Origin: Pseudomonadota bacterium | Lineage (GTDB): Bacteria > Myxococcota_A > Polyangia > GCA-2747355 | Assembly (NCBI GenBank): GCA_016702545.1 | Contig: JADJDT010000020.1 | Span: forward strand, 1-64,000 | Reading direction: 5' to 3' | DNA: 64,000 nucleotides | Shown here: one piece after another, positions 1-9,838 of the stretch | How the letters are laid out: every line of letters begins with the position of its first letter | Position numbering within the stretch: the stretch's first letter is position 1 | Translations under genes and position numbers: made by a program | Notes under the pieces: model-generated | What the model was told of the DNA's origin: nothing | The model's input: the letters and a program-made list of their open reading frames with translations, nothing else | Database searches by the model: none

Positions 1-1085
1 CGCCCGGGTTGTAGCGGCTGCCACTTCGACTGCCGGGGCGCCGCGGACTGCGACGACCAGAACCCGTGCAACGGCGCCGAGACCTGCGCCACCGAGACCA
101 CCCACGCCTGCGTGGCGGGCACGCCTCGAGCGGGACGCGCTGTACCGGTACCCGGCGGCAACGTCCAGGGCCTCTGCCGCGGTGGCGCCTGCGCGGTGGC
201 CGGCTGCGGTGACAAGCTCGTGCAGAGCGGCGAGGAGTGCGATGACGGCAACCAGACCACAGGCGATGGCTGCGAGAGCGACTGTCGCTACACCTGCAAG
301 GCCGACGCCGACTGCAGCGACGGTAACGCCTGCACCGGCGAGGAGAAGTGCGGCCTCGCCAACCACCCCTCTGCCTGCAGCAGGACGCCTTGGTCTGCAA
401 CGACGGGAGGCCTGTACCGTCGACTCCTGCGAGCCCGCCAGCGGCTGCCTGAACCAGCCGCTCGATGCAGACAAGGACGGCAAGAGCTGCGCCGACGACT
501 GCAATGACGCCGACCGGCGATCTGCGAGGGCGCTCAGTACTGCGACAACAAGGACAACGACTGCAATCGGGCTGGTGGACGACGGCCAGACCGTCAAAGG
601 TATTTGCCTTCGCCGACGGCGACGGCGATAGCTTCGCCCCGGCCGGGGCCACGTCGCTGCAGGAGTGCGTCTGCCCCACGGGCTAACGCTGAAGAACCCG
701 GCCACCGCCGGCCAGGCCGACTGCTACGATCGCAGCCGCGACGCTCAGCCCGGCTCAGAACTCGTACTTCACCACGCCCCTGCACGCGCTACGGCACGAT
801 CCTGCCGCTGCCCGTGGGTGCCGACGCCTCACGGCGGCCCCAGATCGGGTCGCTCTGCCTGACTTCGACCTGGGACTGCAACTGCGACAAGGTGGTCGAG
901 AAGCAGTATCCCTCCAGCTACCCCGGCAAATGCACCCTCGGCGACCTCCGAGGCGCGCTGCGCTGTGCCGGCTCGGGCTGGACCAGCGGCGTGGTACCGA
1001 GTGCGGCACCGAGGCGCAGTACACCAGCTGCGGCATTTCGCTCCTGCTCGGCGGCGGCTGCATGCCAGCAAACCGGTTCCACGCA
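1..1085 (+). pseudogene. Cys-rich MopE/Myxococcus-repeat surface protein, 5' partial and frameshifted
   Basis: The reading frame enters from the left edge and is rich in spaced cysteines. A Myxococcus cysteine-rich repeat core, GEECDDGNQTTGDGC, lies at about 229-273. After a frame change near 380 comes DGKSCADDCNDAD. After another near 520 comes CEGAQYCDNKDNDCNG, the Asp/Cys pattern of MopE-type putative metal-binding repeats (PF11617-like). Further frame changes occur near 590, 690 and 960. Recognisable coding (for example TSTWDCNCDKVVEKQYPS) fades at about 1085, where an IS701-like scrap begins on the other strand. Such proteins are normally secreted or outer-surface proteins whose function is unknown or linked to metal binding. 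The 3' end appears truncated by the insertion. The family assignment is fairly safe; the exact role is not known. Confidence 0.6.
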
Positions 1086-1089
1086 CCCA

Positions 1090-1198
1090 AGCCTGCCGTT
1101 GAGCCGCACCCCGCCGAGCGCGGGCCCGCCTCGCGCCCAGCCCGCAGGCCTCCCGAGTGCGTGCCCTTCTTGGCGAAGCCCGTGTCGTCGACCACGGG
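1090..1198 (-). mobile_element. IS701-family transposase remnant
   Basis: On the minus strand, directly after the stop of the neighbouring ATPase gene, a short stretch translates as PVVDDTGFAKKGTHSGG. This matches the conserved DDE-region block of IS701-type transposases (usual form VVDDTGFPKKGTHSVGV). Nothing further of the transposase is readable, and no terminal inverted repeats or target duplication were found. It is a scrap left by an old insertion, and it marks the point where the Cys-rich gene on the plus strand stops being readable. Confidence 0.55.
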
Positions 1199-2394
1199 TC
1201 AGCGGGTTCCAGGCGTCCCGGAGGGCGGCCCGCGCAGGAGAAAGTCGCCCCAGGCCATGGCCTCGAGGCCCGCGCGCTCGACCACCGGACGAGCCCTCGT
1301 CGTCGCAGAGGACCAGCGACCGAACCTCGGGTAGCGACGCCCGAACTCGCCGAGGCCCTTGAGGATCCGCGGCCGCAGTGGGCCGGTCTTGATCTCGATC
1401 GCCCACGAGCCCCAGCTCCTTCGAGCACACCGTCCACCTCAAGCGGCTCCTCGCGCCAGTAGCTCACCGCTGGCCCGCGTTCCACGCATAGGCGAGGACA
1501 GGCGTTCTCGACCCACGCGCCGAATCGCGGGATCCGTCGCGCGCTCCGGGATTCCGCGCGGGTCGACGACCGCGACCAAGGCGTTGCTGAGGTGATCAGC
1601 TCGGTGGTGCGGCGCTGACGCGCCGGACCGCCGGAGTGCTGCCGAGCGGCGCGACCAGGAAGGCCTGCTCTAGCAACGCCAGGTAATGAGCGATCGTCCT
1701 GAGCGCTCCGGGCCTGGAGCTGACCTGGAGTCTGCAAGGACACGATCTGGGCTGGGGATGACGCGCACACGCCGAACACCTGGCGCAGCAGCGCTGGCCT
1801 TCGCACCGCCGCAAGGGCCAGGATGTCCCGTCCAACCGCGGGCTCGAGGATCGCGTCGCGAAGGTACGCCGACCAGCGCGCGAGGTCGTGACGGCTCGAA
1901 AGCCCCCGGGTAGCAACCCATCCGCACCAGGAGCTCGGGCGCTTCCACCGGGGGCACGCCGAAGACCTCGGCGAGGGAGGAGGCCGACCAGTGCGTGAGC
2001 GTGATGCGCTCGAAGCGACCGGCCAGGCTCTCTCTCGCTCCCGCCGCGAGCCGGAGCGCGGAGGAACAGGTCGCGACGACGTGCACGGGCCGCTTGCGCC
2101 GACGCAGGCGATCCCACTCGCCCTTGAGCCGACCGGACCAGTCTGAAAGCAGGTGCGCCTCATCGAGGAGCACCACGGCTCGCCCGGCCCTGGCGGCGGT
2201 CTCCTCGGCGCGAACCCAAAGCCGCTCCCAGAAGCCAGGCAGGGTCGCCTCGGGACCGTCGGCAGCCACGTAGATAGCCGCGTTCCCGAGGCGCTCGGCC
2301 AGCTCGAGCAGCAGCGTCGTCTTGCCCACCGACGCGGTCCGGCGAGTAGCTGGATCCGGCCCGGCGCGGGCTCGTCGAGTCGCCGCGCGAGCAC
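1199..2394 (-). CDS. AAA+ ATPase with DUF4143 domain, frameshifted
   Basis: Read across frames this is an approximately 400-residue ATPase, the usual length for the DUF4143 family. A GTG start at 2394 gives LARRLDEPAPG, followed by a Walker A (GPRRVGKTTLLLEL) that is split by a one-base loss near 2330. A Walker B-like VVLLDEAHL and a sensor-like block, VVATCSSALRL, follow. The C-terminal half carries the DUF4143 signature: WVENACLAYAW, a YWR..EVDGVLEG core and AIEIKTGPLRPR. The stop is TGA at 1199-1201. At least four frame changes (about 2330, 1860, 1640 and 1440) break it. Members are often found as mobile or defence-associated orphans; their biological role is generally unknown. A palindrome sits 49 bp upstream of the start, and an IS701 scrap abuts the 3' end. 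Confidence 0.65.
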
Positions 2395-2442
2395 TGCCCC
2401 AGCCTCGCGAAAGCTCAGCCGATACTCGTCCGAAGACCCGAA

Positions 2443-2456
2443 CGAATAATTATTCG
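2443..2456. promoter_or_regulatory. Perfect 14-bp AT-rich palindrome, possible operator
   Basis: CGAATAATTATTCG is perfectly self-complementary and strikingly AT-rich in a GC-rich setting. It lies 49 bp upstream of the GTG start of the DUF4143 ATPase gene and downstream of the small membrane-protein gene. A dimeric regulator operator or a promoter element would fit. No -35/-10 pair could be assigned. Confidence 0.35.
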
Positions 2457-2536
2457 ACTATGGCCGAATGTTAACCACTCTCGGGCAGCAACGGCCAAAT
2501 CCTGTGAGCCCTCGGCGCGGTTCGTCCAGTCGTCCC

Positions 2537-3063
2537 TCAACCCTCGGAAACCTGAAACCCCAGATCGCTGGCCCACTGCGCGATAGCCGGCTTGGCAGGA
2601 CCCTGGAGCACCAGCTCGGTTTGCCTCGCCCGTCTTGAGCGACACCAGCACGGCGGACGACCCCGACATGGCGAGCGCGGCTGCCATCGAGGCCGGCGCC
2701 GTGGCGAAGCTGACCTGCACGGGACGATCGGCCCCGAAATGGAACACCGCATCGTCGCCGAGCGTGATCCACCCTCGTCCATCGGCGCCACCACCAGGCG
2801 TTGCTGATCGGTCAGCGCGACCCCCACCCCGCGCTGCTTGACACGGAGCCCCACGGCAGCACCGGCCGCCTTGGCGGCCAAGTGCCCGGCGGTGCCACCG
2901 GCGGGCGCAAACGACCCGCCGAAGTTGGCGATCACCTTCTCGCCCGGCCGCAGCTCCATAGGTGGATTCGAGCAAACGGGCGCCCTGCCCCGTCTTCATC
3001 CACAGCGGCATAGACCGCGCCGAGCACGATGACCAAGATCGGTACAATGATGTAGATTGGCAT
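2537..3063 (-). CDS. Small membrane-anchored protein of unknown function, frameshifted
   Basis: An ATG at 3063 is preceded by a good ribosome site (GGAGAAAATAG). It opens MPIYIIVPILVIVLGAVYAA, an N-terminal hydrophobic anchor. After a frame change near 2965 the protein continues as ELRPGEKVIANFGGSFAP, then AVGLRVKQRGVGVALTDQ. After another change near 2770 come WITLGDDAVFHFGADRPV and SMAAALAMSGSSAVLVSLKT, and the end TELVLQGPAKPAIAQW...SEG* at 2537. The total is about 175 residues, with one transmembrane helix and a beta-rich soluble part. I do not recognise the family. It lies between the beta-helix lipoprotein gene and the ATPase gene, all on the same strand. Confidence 0.5.
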
Positions 3064-3096
3064 CTATTTTCTCCACTCGACTTTGATACTGAATGA

Positions 3097-4362
3097 TCAA
3101 CCATTCGGTCTTGGGCATACGATCGAGATTCCACCCTGTGGGTTGGCAACCGTGATCGGTTGGCCATCGTCCGTCGAGCCAGGGTGAAACTTCGTGACCT
3201 TCGACCAAGAGGTCCTGTCGCCGGCCACGTTGTTCCAGCCCCTGTGCGCAGCCTGCTGGACACCCAGCGCTGTTGTACTGCGTGCTGATCTTCAAGTCGT
3301 GAATACGCAGATCATAGTTCTGATAGCGCGTCGGGCCGGTTCCCGTCCCGTACCAATCGCAGCCGGCGGCGATGCCATAGCCCCCGGTGTTGTCTGCGTT
3401 GGGGTTGTCGCGCTCGTGGATCCAAAGCCCGCCGTCGATCTCCCAGTCGTGGTTGGCGTAGCCATAGAGGCCGCCAGGTCCCTGCTCCTGGTAGGTGGCG
3501 ATCAGGCCGCTGGCAAAGGCACACGGGCCGATGTGGAGCACCGTGTTGCGAAGGACGATGTTGGAGGTGGAGCCAGCGGCTCGGATCGCGCTGGAATGCT
3601 TCCGCTCGGTCCCCGGGCATCCCTGCCCAGGCCGCTGCCCCACCGGCGGGCTCACGTTTGGACCGTGGTAGGTGTCCACAATCTCGATGTTGTTCTGCAA
3701 GGTGATATCGATTCCCCGGGTAATGTCATGAGCGTAGACGCGGCGAATGATGACCTTGAGCGCGTTGTTCTTCCTGACTGAAATGGTGCGATCCTGTCGT
3801 GGGTCACCTCCGGCGGAGGGGTCGCCTCCCCTGGCATTGTGGTCTGTCGTATCGATCTCCACGTCCTCGATCGTTACCGGGCCGGCGCCGTCTGCCCGTA
3901 TATTGCCGCGCCCTCGGTGTCGCCGTAGTCGTTGTTGCCCACCCGCGGCCGCCTCAAAGTCACCTCGCCGCCTCCGGTGATGCGCACTTGCCTTCCTGAG
4001 AAATCGCACCCGTCGACGACTCGCCCGGGCGGAGGGAGACCGGCGAGGACATATCTGCCACCACTCACGAGATTCTCGCAGGGGTGCAAGACGACCCCGT
4101 GTGCCGCCATCCCGTTGCGCCAGGCTGTCCAGCGTTTCCGCCAGGTATGGGGAGGGATGGGTTCCGGCGTCGCCGCGGGTGCCCCGCCGTCCCTACGCGC
4201 CCCGGCCTCGCGCCCCGGCGTCTTGGCGTCCCGTCCGGGGCTCGCGGCGTCCCGCCCGGACGTCCTGCTGTCGGTGCGGTCCAGCCCTCCAGTGCACCCG
4301 CTGAGCGCCAGCGCGAGGACGAGCGAGAGCGTGCCTTCGGCGATCTGCGAATTAGTGTGCAT
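3097..4362 (-). CDS. Lipoprotein with right-handed parallel beta-helix, frameshifted
   Basis: The ATG at 4362 gives a lipoprotein signal (MHTNSQIAEGTLSLVLALAL then SGC). A linker of repeated GRDA/GREA units follows, then a globular start, WRKRWTAWRNGMAAHGVVLHP. After a frame change near 3905 the protein reads as a parallel beta-helix with recurring rungs such as VTIEDVEIDTTDH, LKVIIRRVYAHDI, NIVLRNTVLHIG and YDLRIHDLKIS. After a second change near 3240 it ends WSKVTKFHPGSTDDG...CPRPNG* (stop 3097-3099). Length is about 420 residues. Parallel beta-helix lipoproteins often bind or cleave polysaccharide at the cell surface, but no catalytic residues of pectate-lyase type could be assigned. The function is therefore open. 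Confidence 0.6.
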
Positions 4363-4393
4363 GGAATCCTCGAACCATCAGGCCGTTGCGCCC

Positions 4394-6430
4394 TCAGCCG
4401 CCGGCGACCAGCATCCCCAGCCCCACCAGCGCCACCAGCACCGCACCGCCCCAGCGGAACAGGCGCAGCCACGAGCGGCGGCACGCCGTTGACGGTGAAG
4501 TGCAAGATCTCGACGAAGGGATCGGCGCGGCGATACCAGCCCTCCACCTGCACGTCCTCGCCGATCAGCCGATTGCCGCGTAGCCAACCCCAGAGCCCCT
4601 CCCACAGCGCGAGCGGCTGCCGATGATCGAGCAGCATCAGCCCGGTGTCGTCTTGCATCACGAAGTCGTCGGACCAGATCAAGCCGGGCACGCCCTTGCC
4701 GCGGATCGCGCCGGTCAGCCGGCAGGGCACGGGCCGCACGCCGAGACCTTCACCTGGCGCAGCAAGGTCGCCACGCTCATCTCGGGAAAGCTGCCGGTCG
4801 GATAGGTGAAGCGCAGCTTGACCATCATCGCCGCAGCGACCAGCAGCAGCATGCCGCCCAGGCCGCCGAGGCCCGCGGCCGCGCCGACGCCCAGCGCCGC
4901 CAGCAGCAGCAGCACGGGCGCGCTGTTGATCGCCACGTCGACGGCGAACTCGTCCCAATAGGACTCCGGCTGGGGCAGGTCGAAGCGCACGAGCGGCTCT
5001 TCTCCCAGCTCCTCGGACAGCGCCGAGAGCGCGAGCAGGCGCTTGGCCACCAGCGGGTGCGTGGAGTGCAGCTCGAAGTAGAGCGCCCAGGGATTCCACA
5101 GATCCCACTTCATCGCGCCCAGCAGCGCCTCCCCGTCGATGTGGTAGCGGCCCGAGGCTGGTGCGGCCGCCGCCGAGGTGGTGGTCTCGTCGGCAGGGGC
5201 GGGCAGGGCGCTGGCGCCCGTGCGCGAGGTCAGCGCCAGCGAGCGCGCGGCCGCGCCGTCGAAGATGCCCAGCGCGCCGATCGCGGCCAGACGCTGACCC
5301 CCGGCCGCGCCCTTGGCCTGGGCGGCGCTTTGGTCACCGCGGCTGGCGAGGCCGTAGGCGATCTTGACCAGCGCGCGGCCGAGCGCCGAGGCGCTGCCGA
5401 CCGAGCGGGCGCCGAAGCGGTCGGCGTAATACTCGCGCGTGCGCGAGAACCACAGCACGACGTACTGGCTGACGATGTAGAGCAGGTAGGCGCCGACGGC
5501 CACGCCGCGCGAGGCGCCGCGCGTGCGACTGTTGTTGGAACGGACGTCCAGCGCCGTACGGTAGACATAGTAGAGCACCAGCGGCACGAGCTGCGCCGCC
5601 GTCATCAGCAGCATGTCCCAGTTGCGCGCGTGGCCGAGCTCGTGGCCGACGACGCCCTCGAGCTCGCGTTCGTCGAGCAGCTCGAGCATCCCGGCGGTCA
5701 GCACGATGCGCGCGTTGTTCGGCGGCGTGTGACCGTAGGTGAAGGCGTTGGGGCTGAGATCCTCGATGATCGTGAAGCGCGGGACCGCCATGGCGTGCGT
5801 GCGCGCCGTGGTCGCCACATAGCGCTGCAGGTGCTCGGGTAGCTCGCTCAGCTCGACGCGGCGCGAGCGGTAGAGGAAGCGCAGCGAGAGGTCGAGCAGG
5901 AAGGGCCCGAGGGCGAACTGCAGCGCCAGGATCACGGCGGCGATACCCAGCGCCGCGGCCGCGCTCAGTCCGGCGTAGAGCGAGAGGGTGATCAGCGCGA
6001 ACGAGCAGCGCAGAGCCCGGTCATGGTGAAGATCGTGCGCGAGAGCAGGTCGGGCAGCTTGAAGCGCCGAGGCGCGCCACGCCCGGGAGGCCGCCAGCCG
6101 AAGGCCAGCGCGCCCGTCTCGCTCAGGGCGCTGACGGCGCTGCCGGGCAACCAAAGACCGCCCGACCCACGGTCCAGCCCCCCGGTCTGTCCCGCGGGCA
6201 GGGTGATGGCGACCAGCGGGTCGCCGCCCTTGGGGGACCGTCGCTCCGTCACCGCCGCCGTGCAGCGAGCGGTGTCGATCGCGCGCTGGAAGCCCGGCAT
6301 CGCGCACGAAGAAGAACACCTCGCCGCGATCGAGCCAGACGCCACCGCAGTCGCTGCAGCGGTCGAGCTCCACGCCGGTCGTGGTGGGCTGTGCCTTGAG
6401 GGTCGGCTGGTCACACTGCGGACATTGCAT
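4394..6430 (-). CDS. M48-family membrane metalloprotease with N-terminal zinc ribbon, frameshifted
   Basis: Start chosen at ATG 6430, where the zinc ribbon begins: CPQCDQ...DRCSDCGGVWLDRGE, the TFIIB-type short zinc finger (PF13453-like). Hydrophobic segments follow near 5930-6010. The HtpX/Ste24-type protease domain comes next, with ELEGVVGHELGHARNWD giving the HExxH zinc site, and a third-ligand region SRTREYYADRFGA about 90 residues later. More membrane segments lie near 4830-4930. The tail, SGVRPVPCRLTGAI... to LVALVGLGMLVAGG* (stop 4394), contains another helix. Frame changes are seen near 6290, 6000, 4740 and 4490. At about 675 residues it is much longer than HtpX, a layout seen in zinc-ribbon M48 proteins. 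It probably works in membrane-protein quality control. Confidence 0.75.
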
Positions 6431-6707
6431 GAGCGTGCTCCTCTGGGCTCTTGGAGGCCGCCGAACCCGCTCACCGGGGGCAGCAGCGCCGTCTGCAGGG
6501 GCCACCCCATGCGCGCCGCCCCAGGGAGCTCGCGCATTCTACCGCAAGCGCAGCCTTCGCTCAGCGGAACGCAGCGCGTGAGGTCCGGGGGCGGGCGGTA
6601 GGGCCAAGCCTTCCACGACGCTTCGGCCCCATTGCCGCTGTGTTGCCCCATTGCCGCTGCTGACGGCGTCGTGAGGCTGTGGCAGGCTGGGGCTGGGGGG
6701 AGGACGG

Positions 6708-7459
6708 ATGGAAAACAGATCGGGAGGCGAATGGGCCGGGTTCCAAGGCGGTTGCCCGTCAGCCGCCGCCGCGGTCCCAGGCGGGCCGCGATCGGGCGGG
6801 CCGCGATCGCGCCACCGCCGGCTCGCTCAGCGTGGCTCCGACCTGCTGCTGGCGGTGGGGTGCGCGCTGGCGCTCGTGGGCGCCGGCGGCTGCCCCGGGA
6901 CGTCAGCCTCGAAACCAGACCTCGCAGCGTCGCGCGTGGACGGCCGCGCGATGGTCCGCGACAGCCGCGTCGTCCACGACGGGACGAGTGGTGTGAGCGA
7001 TCGGGGTCTGCGCGATCGCAGCGTCGCCGACCGCGCGCGCGTCACGGATGCCGCGGGCCTGGTCGACGGCGCTGCCAGCCGCGACGGCGGGGCGTCAAGG
7101 ACGGCGGGGGCGTCAGGGATAGCGCGGGCGTCCAGGACAGCGCGAGCCCGGCCGACGCGGCTGTCGCAGCGCTGGTCACCACCGAGCGCGAGGTCTACGC
7201 GCTCGGCGAAGCCGTGGTGGTGGCTTTTGGCGGCTTCCCCGGCAACGCGACCGATTGGATCACCATCGTCGCGATCTCGACCGCGGACGATCAACACGAC
7301 AGCACGAGGTGGTCCTACACCGAGGGCAAGCTCCAGGGCTCGGTGACCTTGGACGGCCTGCAGACGCCAGGCGAATACGAGGCGCGCGGCTACTTCGACT
7401 GGGCCGCGGGCGGCGACTACATCGTGCGGAGCCGCCATCGCTTCACGGTGCTGCCCTGA
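6708..7459 (+). CDS. Lipoprotein with Asp/Arg-rich linker and C-terminal Ig-like domain, frameshifted
   Basis: The only usable start in frame is ATG 6708. A hydrophobic stretch, LLLAVGCALALVGAGGC, forms a lipobox about 65 residues in. This is a long leader, so the true start may have been lost. A low-complexity linker follows (repeats such as RDRSVADRARV and SRDGGAS). A frame change near 7090 leads to the C-terminal domain TTEREVYALGEAVVVAFGGF through GEYEARGYFDWAAGGDY to RFTVLP*. This is a beta-sandwich of the type found at the C-termini of many myxobacterial lipoproteins. It has no recognisable enzyme motif. It is likely exposed on the outer membrane, with unknown role. Confidence 0.5.
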
Positions 7460-7750
7460 GGGCCCGATCGGCGATGGCCCCTCCATCGGGGCGCCGATCC
7501 TTCCCGCCGGACGGCAATAGGGCGCTCAGAATACCCAAAGGCTTCCTTCGTCGCTGCGCCTTGCCCGGCGGGCCGCTATCCGCGCTGTGATGGCGTGGCC
7601 CACTACCTGGCTGTCATCCAGCGGGGCGTCGCGTGCGAGGGGGTTTGCTGGGCACCCTCCAGTCAGCGACCGAGCTTGATACCGTCGCGGCGGGCCGTCC
7701 GGGATCATGGGCGGGACCGTGTGCGAATTACCTGCGACCATACGCTGGCC

Positions 7751-8158
7751 ATGGCGTCTGCGACCAAGACGCGCAGCGCTAGCATCGCGCTGCGAACCAT
7801 TGCGGTGGTCCTCGTTCCCCTCGCCGGCTGTACGGGGAGCAACCGGTCGATGCTGCGCAAGGGTGGCGCAGGCGACGCGTCGCACCAGATTGTGCTTCCA
7901 GTCGACGGCCGTACGGGGCCCAAGGGCGTAGCCCCCGACGCCGCGCGGTCCGACGGTGCTCGACCCGACTCCCGCGGTCCGAACCCCGATCGCGGGCCAG
8001 CCGATGCCGGTGGCCGTGACAGCGCCGGTGCACACGACGGCCTCTGCGTGGCCCGTTGCGGAGGCAAGGCGTGCGGAAAGCGACTGCTGCGGCGGGAGCT
8101 GCGGCGCTTGCGCGGCCTGGGACACCTGCAGCGACGGGGCCCAGTGCGACTGCGATAG
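7751..8158 (+). CDS. Small Cys-rich lipoprotein, frameshifted near its end
   Basis: ATG 7751 gives MASATKTRSASIALRTIAVV followed by LVPLAGC, a clear lipobox. A linker rich in Asp, Arg, Gly and Pro follows (APDAARSDGARPDSRG). The open frame then reads LCVARCGGKACG. After a frame change near 8080 the natural continuation is ESDCCGGSCGACAAWDTCSDGAQCDC, a dense cysteine knot. The stop of the uncorrected frame is at 8158. The corrected frame runs on without a homologous end that I can recognise. It is probably a surface-anchored Cys-rich protein. The neighbouring genes on the same strand are also secreted. Confidence 0.5.
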   Translation: MASATKTRSASIALRTIAVVLVPLAGCTGSNRSMLRKGGAGDASHQIVLPVDGRTGPKGVAPDAARSDGARPDSRGPNPDRGPADAGGRDSAGAHDGLCVARCGGKACGKRLLRRELRRLRGLGHLQRRGPVRLR

Positions 8159-8461
8159 GCCGCTGCCTGCTGCGGGGCTGGCCCGGCGGCTGGGCGGCCT
8201 GGGAGACGCCGCTGATCGTCGCTACTGCGGCGCGGCCGCGGCAGGGGCAGGACAAGGTCGAGGCGCCCGGGCTGCACCCCATCGGCGGCGGCCGGGTGGT
8301 CTGGGACGGCGCAGGGTGGCGACGGACACGACCGCATCTTCGTCGCCACCACCGGCGGTAGCCCTTCGTCACGTTCGCGACACGCGCGTGCCGCCAGGGC
8401 GCCACCTTGCTCCTGTAGCTGTGTGGCGCGGGCTGCGTGCAGCTGCGCGCGGAGGCGGAAC
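8159..8461. other. Intergenic or decayed stretch with no assignable gene
   Basis: About 300 bases without a convincing product. Fragments such as KVEAPGLHPIGGGRVVWDG in one frame could be the frameshifted C-terminal part of the upstream Cys-rich lipoprotein, but no domain can be named. No terminator or promoter is obvious. Confidence 0.3.
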
Positions 8462-9665
8462 GTGGCGATCAGAGCCGCGAGCAGAGCCGGTTTTTTCGCT
8501 GCCGTCGTCTTCGGGCTGAGCGCGGGCGGAGCCGCGGCGCGGGGCCGCGCCGCCGCGAAGGAGCACTTCGGCACCTCAGACCTGGGTGAACGGCCGATCT
8601 TCGCCGCCGCCTACGACGCAGGCAGCTCGAGCGGCAAGGGCGCCCTGGTCTACCTGCCCCGTGCGCGCCTGGAGACGCACGGGGAGCTGCTGCGGCAGCA
8701 CGCGGACGATCCAGGCCCTGCTCCGCCTCGGCTTGATCCGGGTGCTCGACCGCGAGCGCTTTCGCAGGCGCACGCGCTTGGGTGCAGAGGTGGCGCGAGG
8801 CGATCGCTTGCCACTGAGCAACGCCAAGCGGCTCGCCCGGCACCTGCGGCACTTTGTCGCGACGGTCCAGGACCTGACGAAGGCCAGAGGTCGGAAGCTC
8901 AAGCCCAAGGCCGGGGAGCTCCCCGTGCGAATCACGGGCACCGGGCGGATGATCGCGCAGGACGATCCGGAGGGCCGTAGGCCTCCCCGCGGCTCCCTCT
9001 CGGCCGCGGCGCTGTTGCCGTGGCTCGCCCGGCGCTGTGGGCTGCCGGCGGAGGCCATCGCCGTGGTTTCGGCGGAAGAGGAGGGGCACCTGGGTCGTCG
9101 GGCGGCGCTGGCGGATCCGCGGCTGCGGGGGGTTCTGGACTCGGCGGGGCGCGCGGGTGTCTTCACCATCGAGCTCGGTGGTCGGACCACGCAGATCACC
9201 CGACCGGACGGCGGGGTGTCGGGCCTCGAGCTGGGGCACCTGAGCGGTGCCGAGTGGCTCGTCAAGCGGCTGGACGGGGAGGGCCGTCGCGAGGTCGAGG
9301 TCCGCGATCTGGCGGCGCTGCGAGAACAGGCGAGGCATTGGGTCCGGCAGCTGGGGCTCGAGCCCTTGCCGGAGGGGGCCGCACTGGTGGTCAATGGCGG
9401 CGTGGCGCGCTCCCTGCTCCGGCTGCGGCCCGACGAGCGGTCGGTCGACGGCCGCGCACTGCTGGAGCGCTATGCCGAGGCCGGTCGGCGGTATCGCCGG
9501 GACCCCGGCGAGAGCACGACCCACAAGGCCCTGCTGCTCGCGGTGCTCGTCGAGGTCCTGGGCGCGTCGCGCGTGCACTTCTCGCCCAAGTACGAGGCCC
9601 GTCACGTCCTCGCCGCCGAGCAGCTGATCGCGCAGCTCAGGAGCGATCGCTTGCTCAGCGATTGA
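8462..9665 (+). CDS. Secreted actin-fold (Ppx/GppA- or apyrase-like) phosphohydrolase candidate, frameshifted
   Basis: A GTG at 8462 follows GGAGGCGGAAC and starts a signal peptide (VAIRAASRAGFFAAVVFGLS then AGGAAA). After it, IFAAAYDAGSSSGKGALVYL resembles the phosphate-1 loop of the actin-like (ASKHA) fold. A frame change near 8710 leads into a long open frame. Within it, GVFTIELGGRTTQITRPDGG resembles the second glycine-rich phosphate loop, preceded by AIAVVSAEEEGHLG, and ALVVNGGVARSLLRL resembles the later Gly-rich strand. This order of motifs is shared by exopolyphosphatase/GppA and by GDA1/CD39 nucleotidases. Identity to either is too weak to choose. Export from the cytoplasm would be unusual for Ppx and fits an apyrase-like role better. 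Length is about 400 residues. Confidence 0.45.
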
Positions 9666-9763
9666 GTGGCTCCGCGAGCGCGTCGCGGCGTTGCTCCTGG
9701 GGCTGGAGGCAGGGGACGGGTGGCCCCGCCCGGGGCAGGGGGCCTGTGCTGAGCCTCCCGGCT

Positions 9764-9801
9764 GCTACAGTGGTCCTACAGCGCGGCGCCACTGTAGTAG
9801 C
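9764..9801. terminator. Inverted repeat between two plus-strand genes
   Basis: CTACAGTGG at 9765-9773 is repeated in inverse as CCACTGTAG at 9789-9797: a 9-bp perfect stem with a 15-base loop, without a T tract. It lies after the actin-fold gene and 38 bases before the next GTG start. It could be a Rho-dependent or structural terminator, or an operator for the downstream gene. Confidence 0.35.
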
Positions 9802-9838
9802 GAGGGGCTGGCGGCCGCAGCGGTTTGAGAGGAGCACG

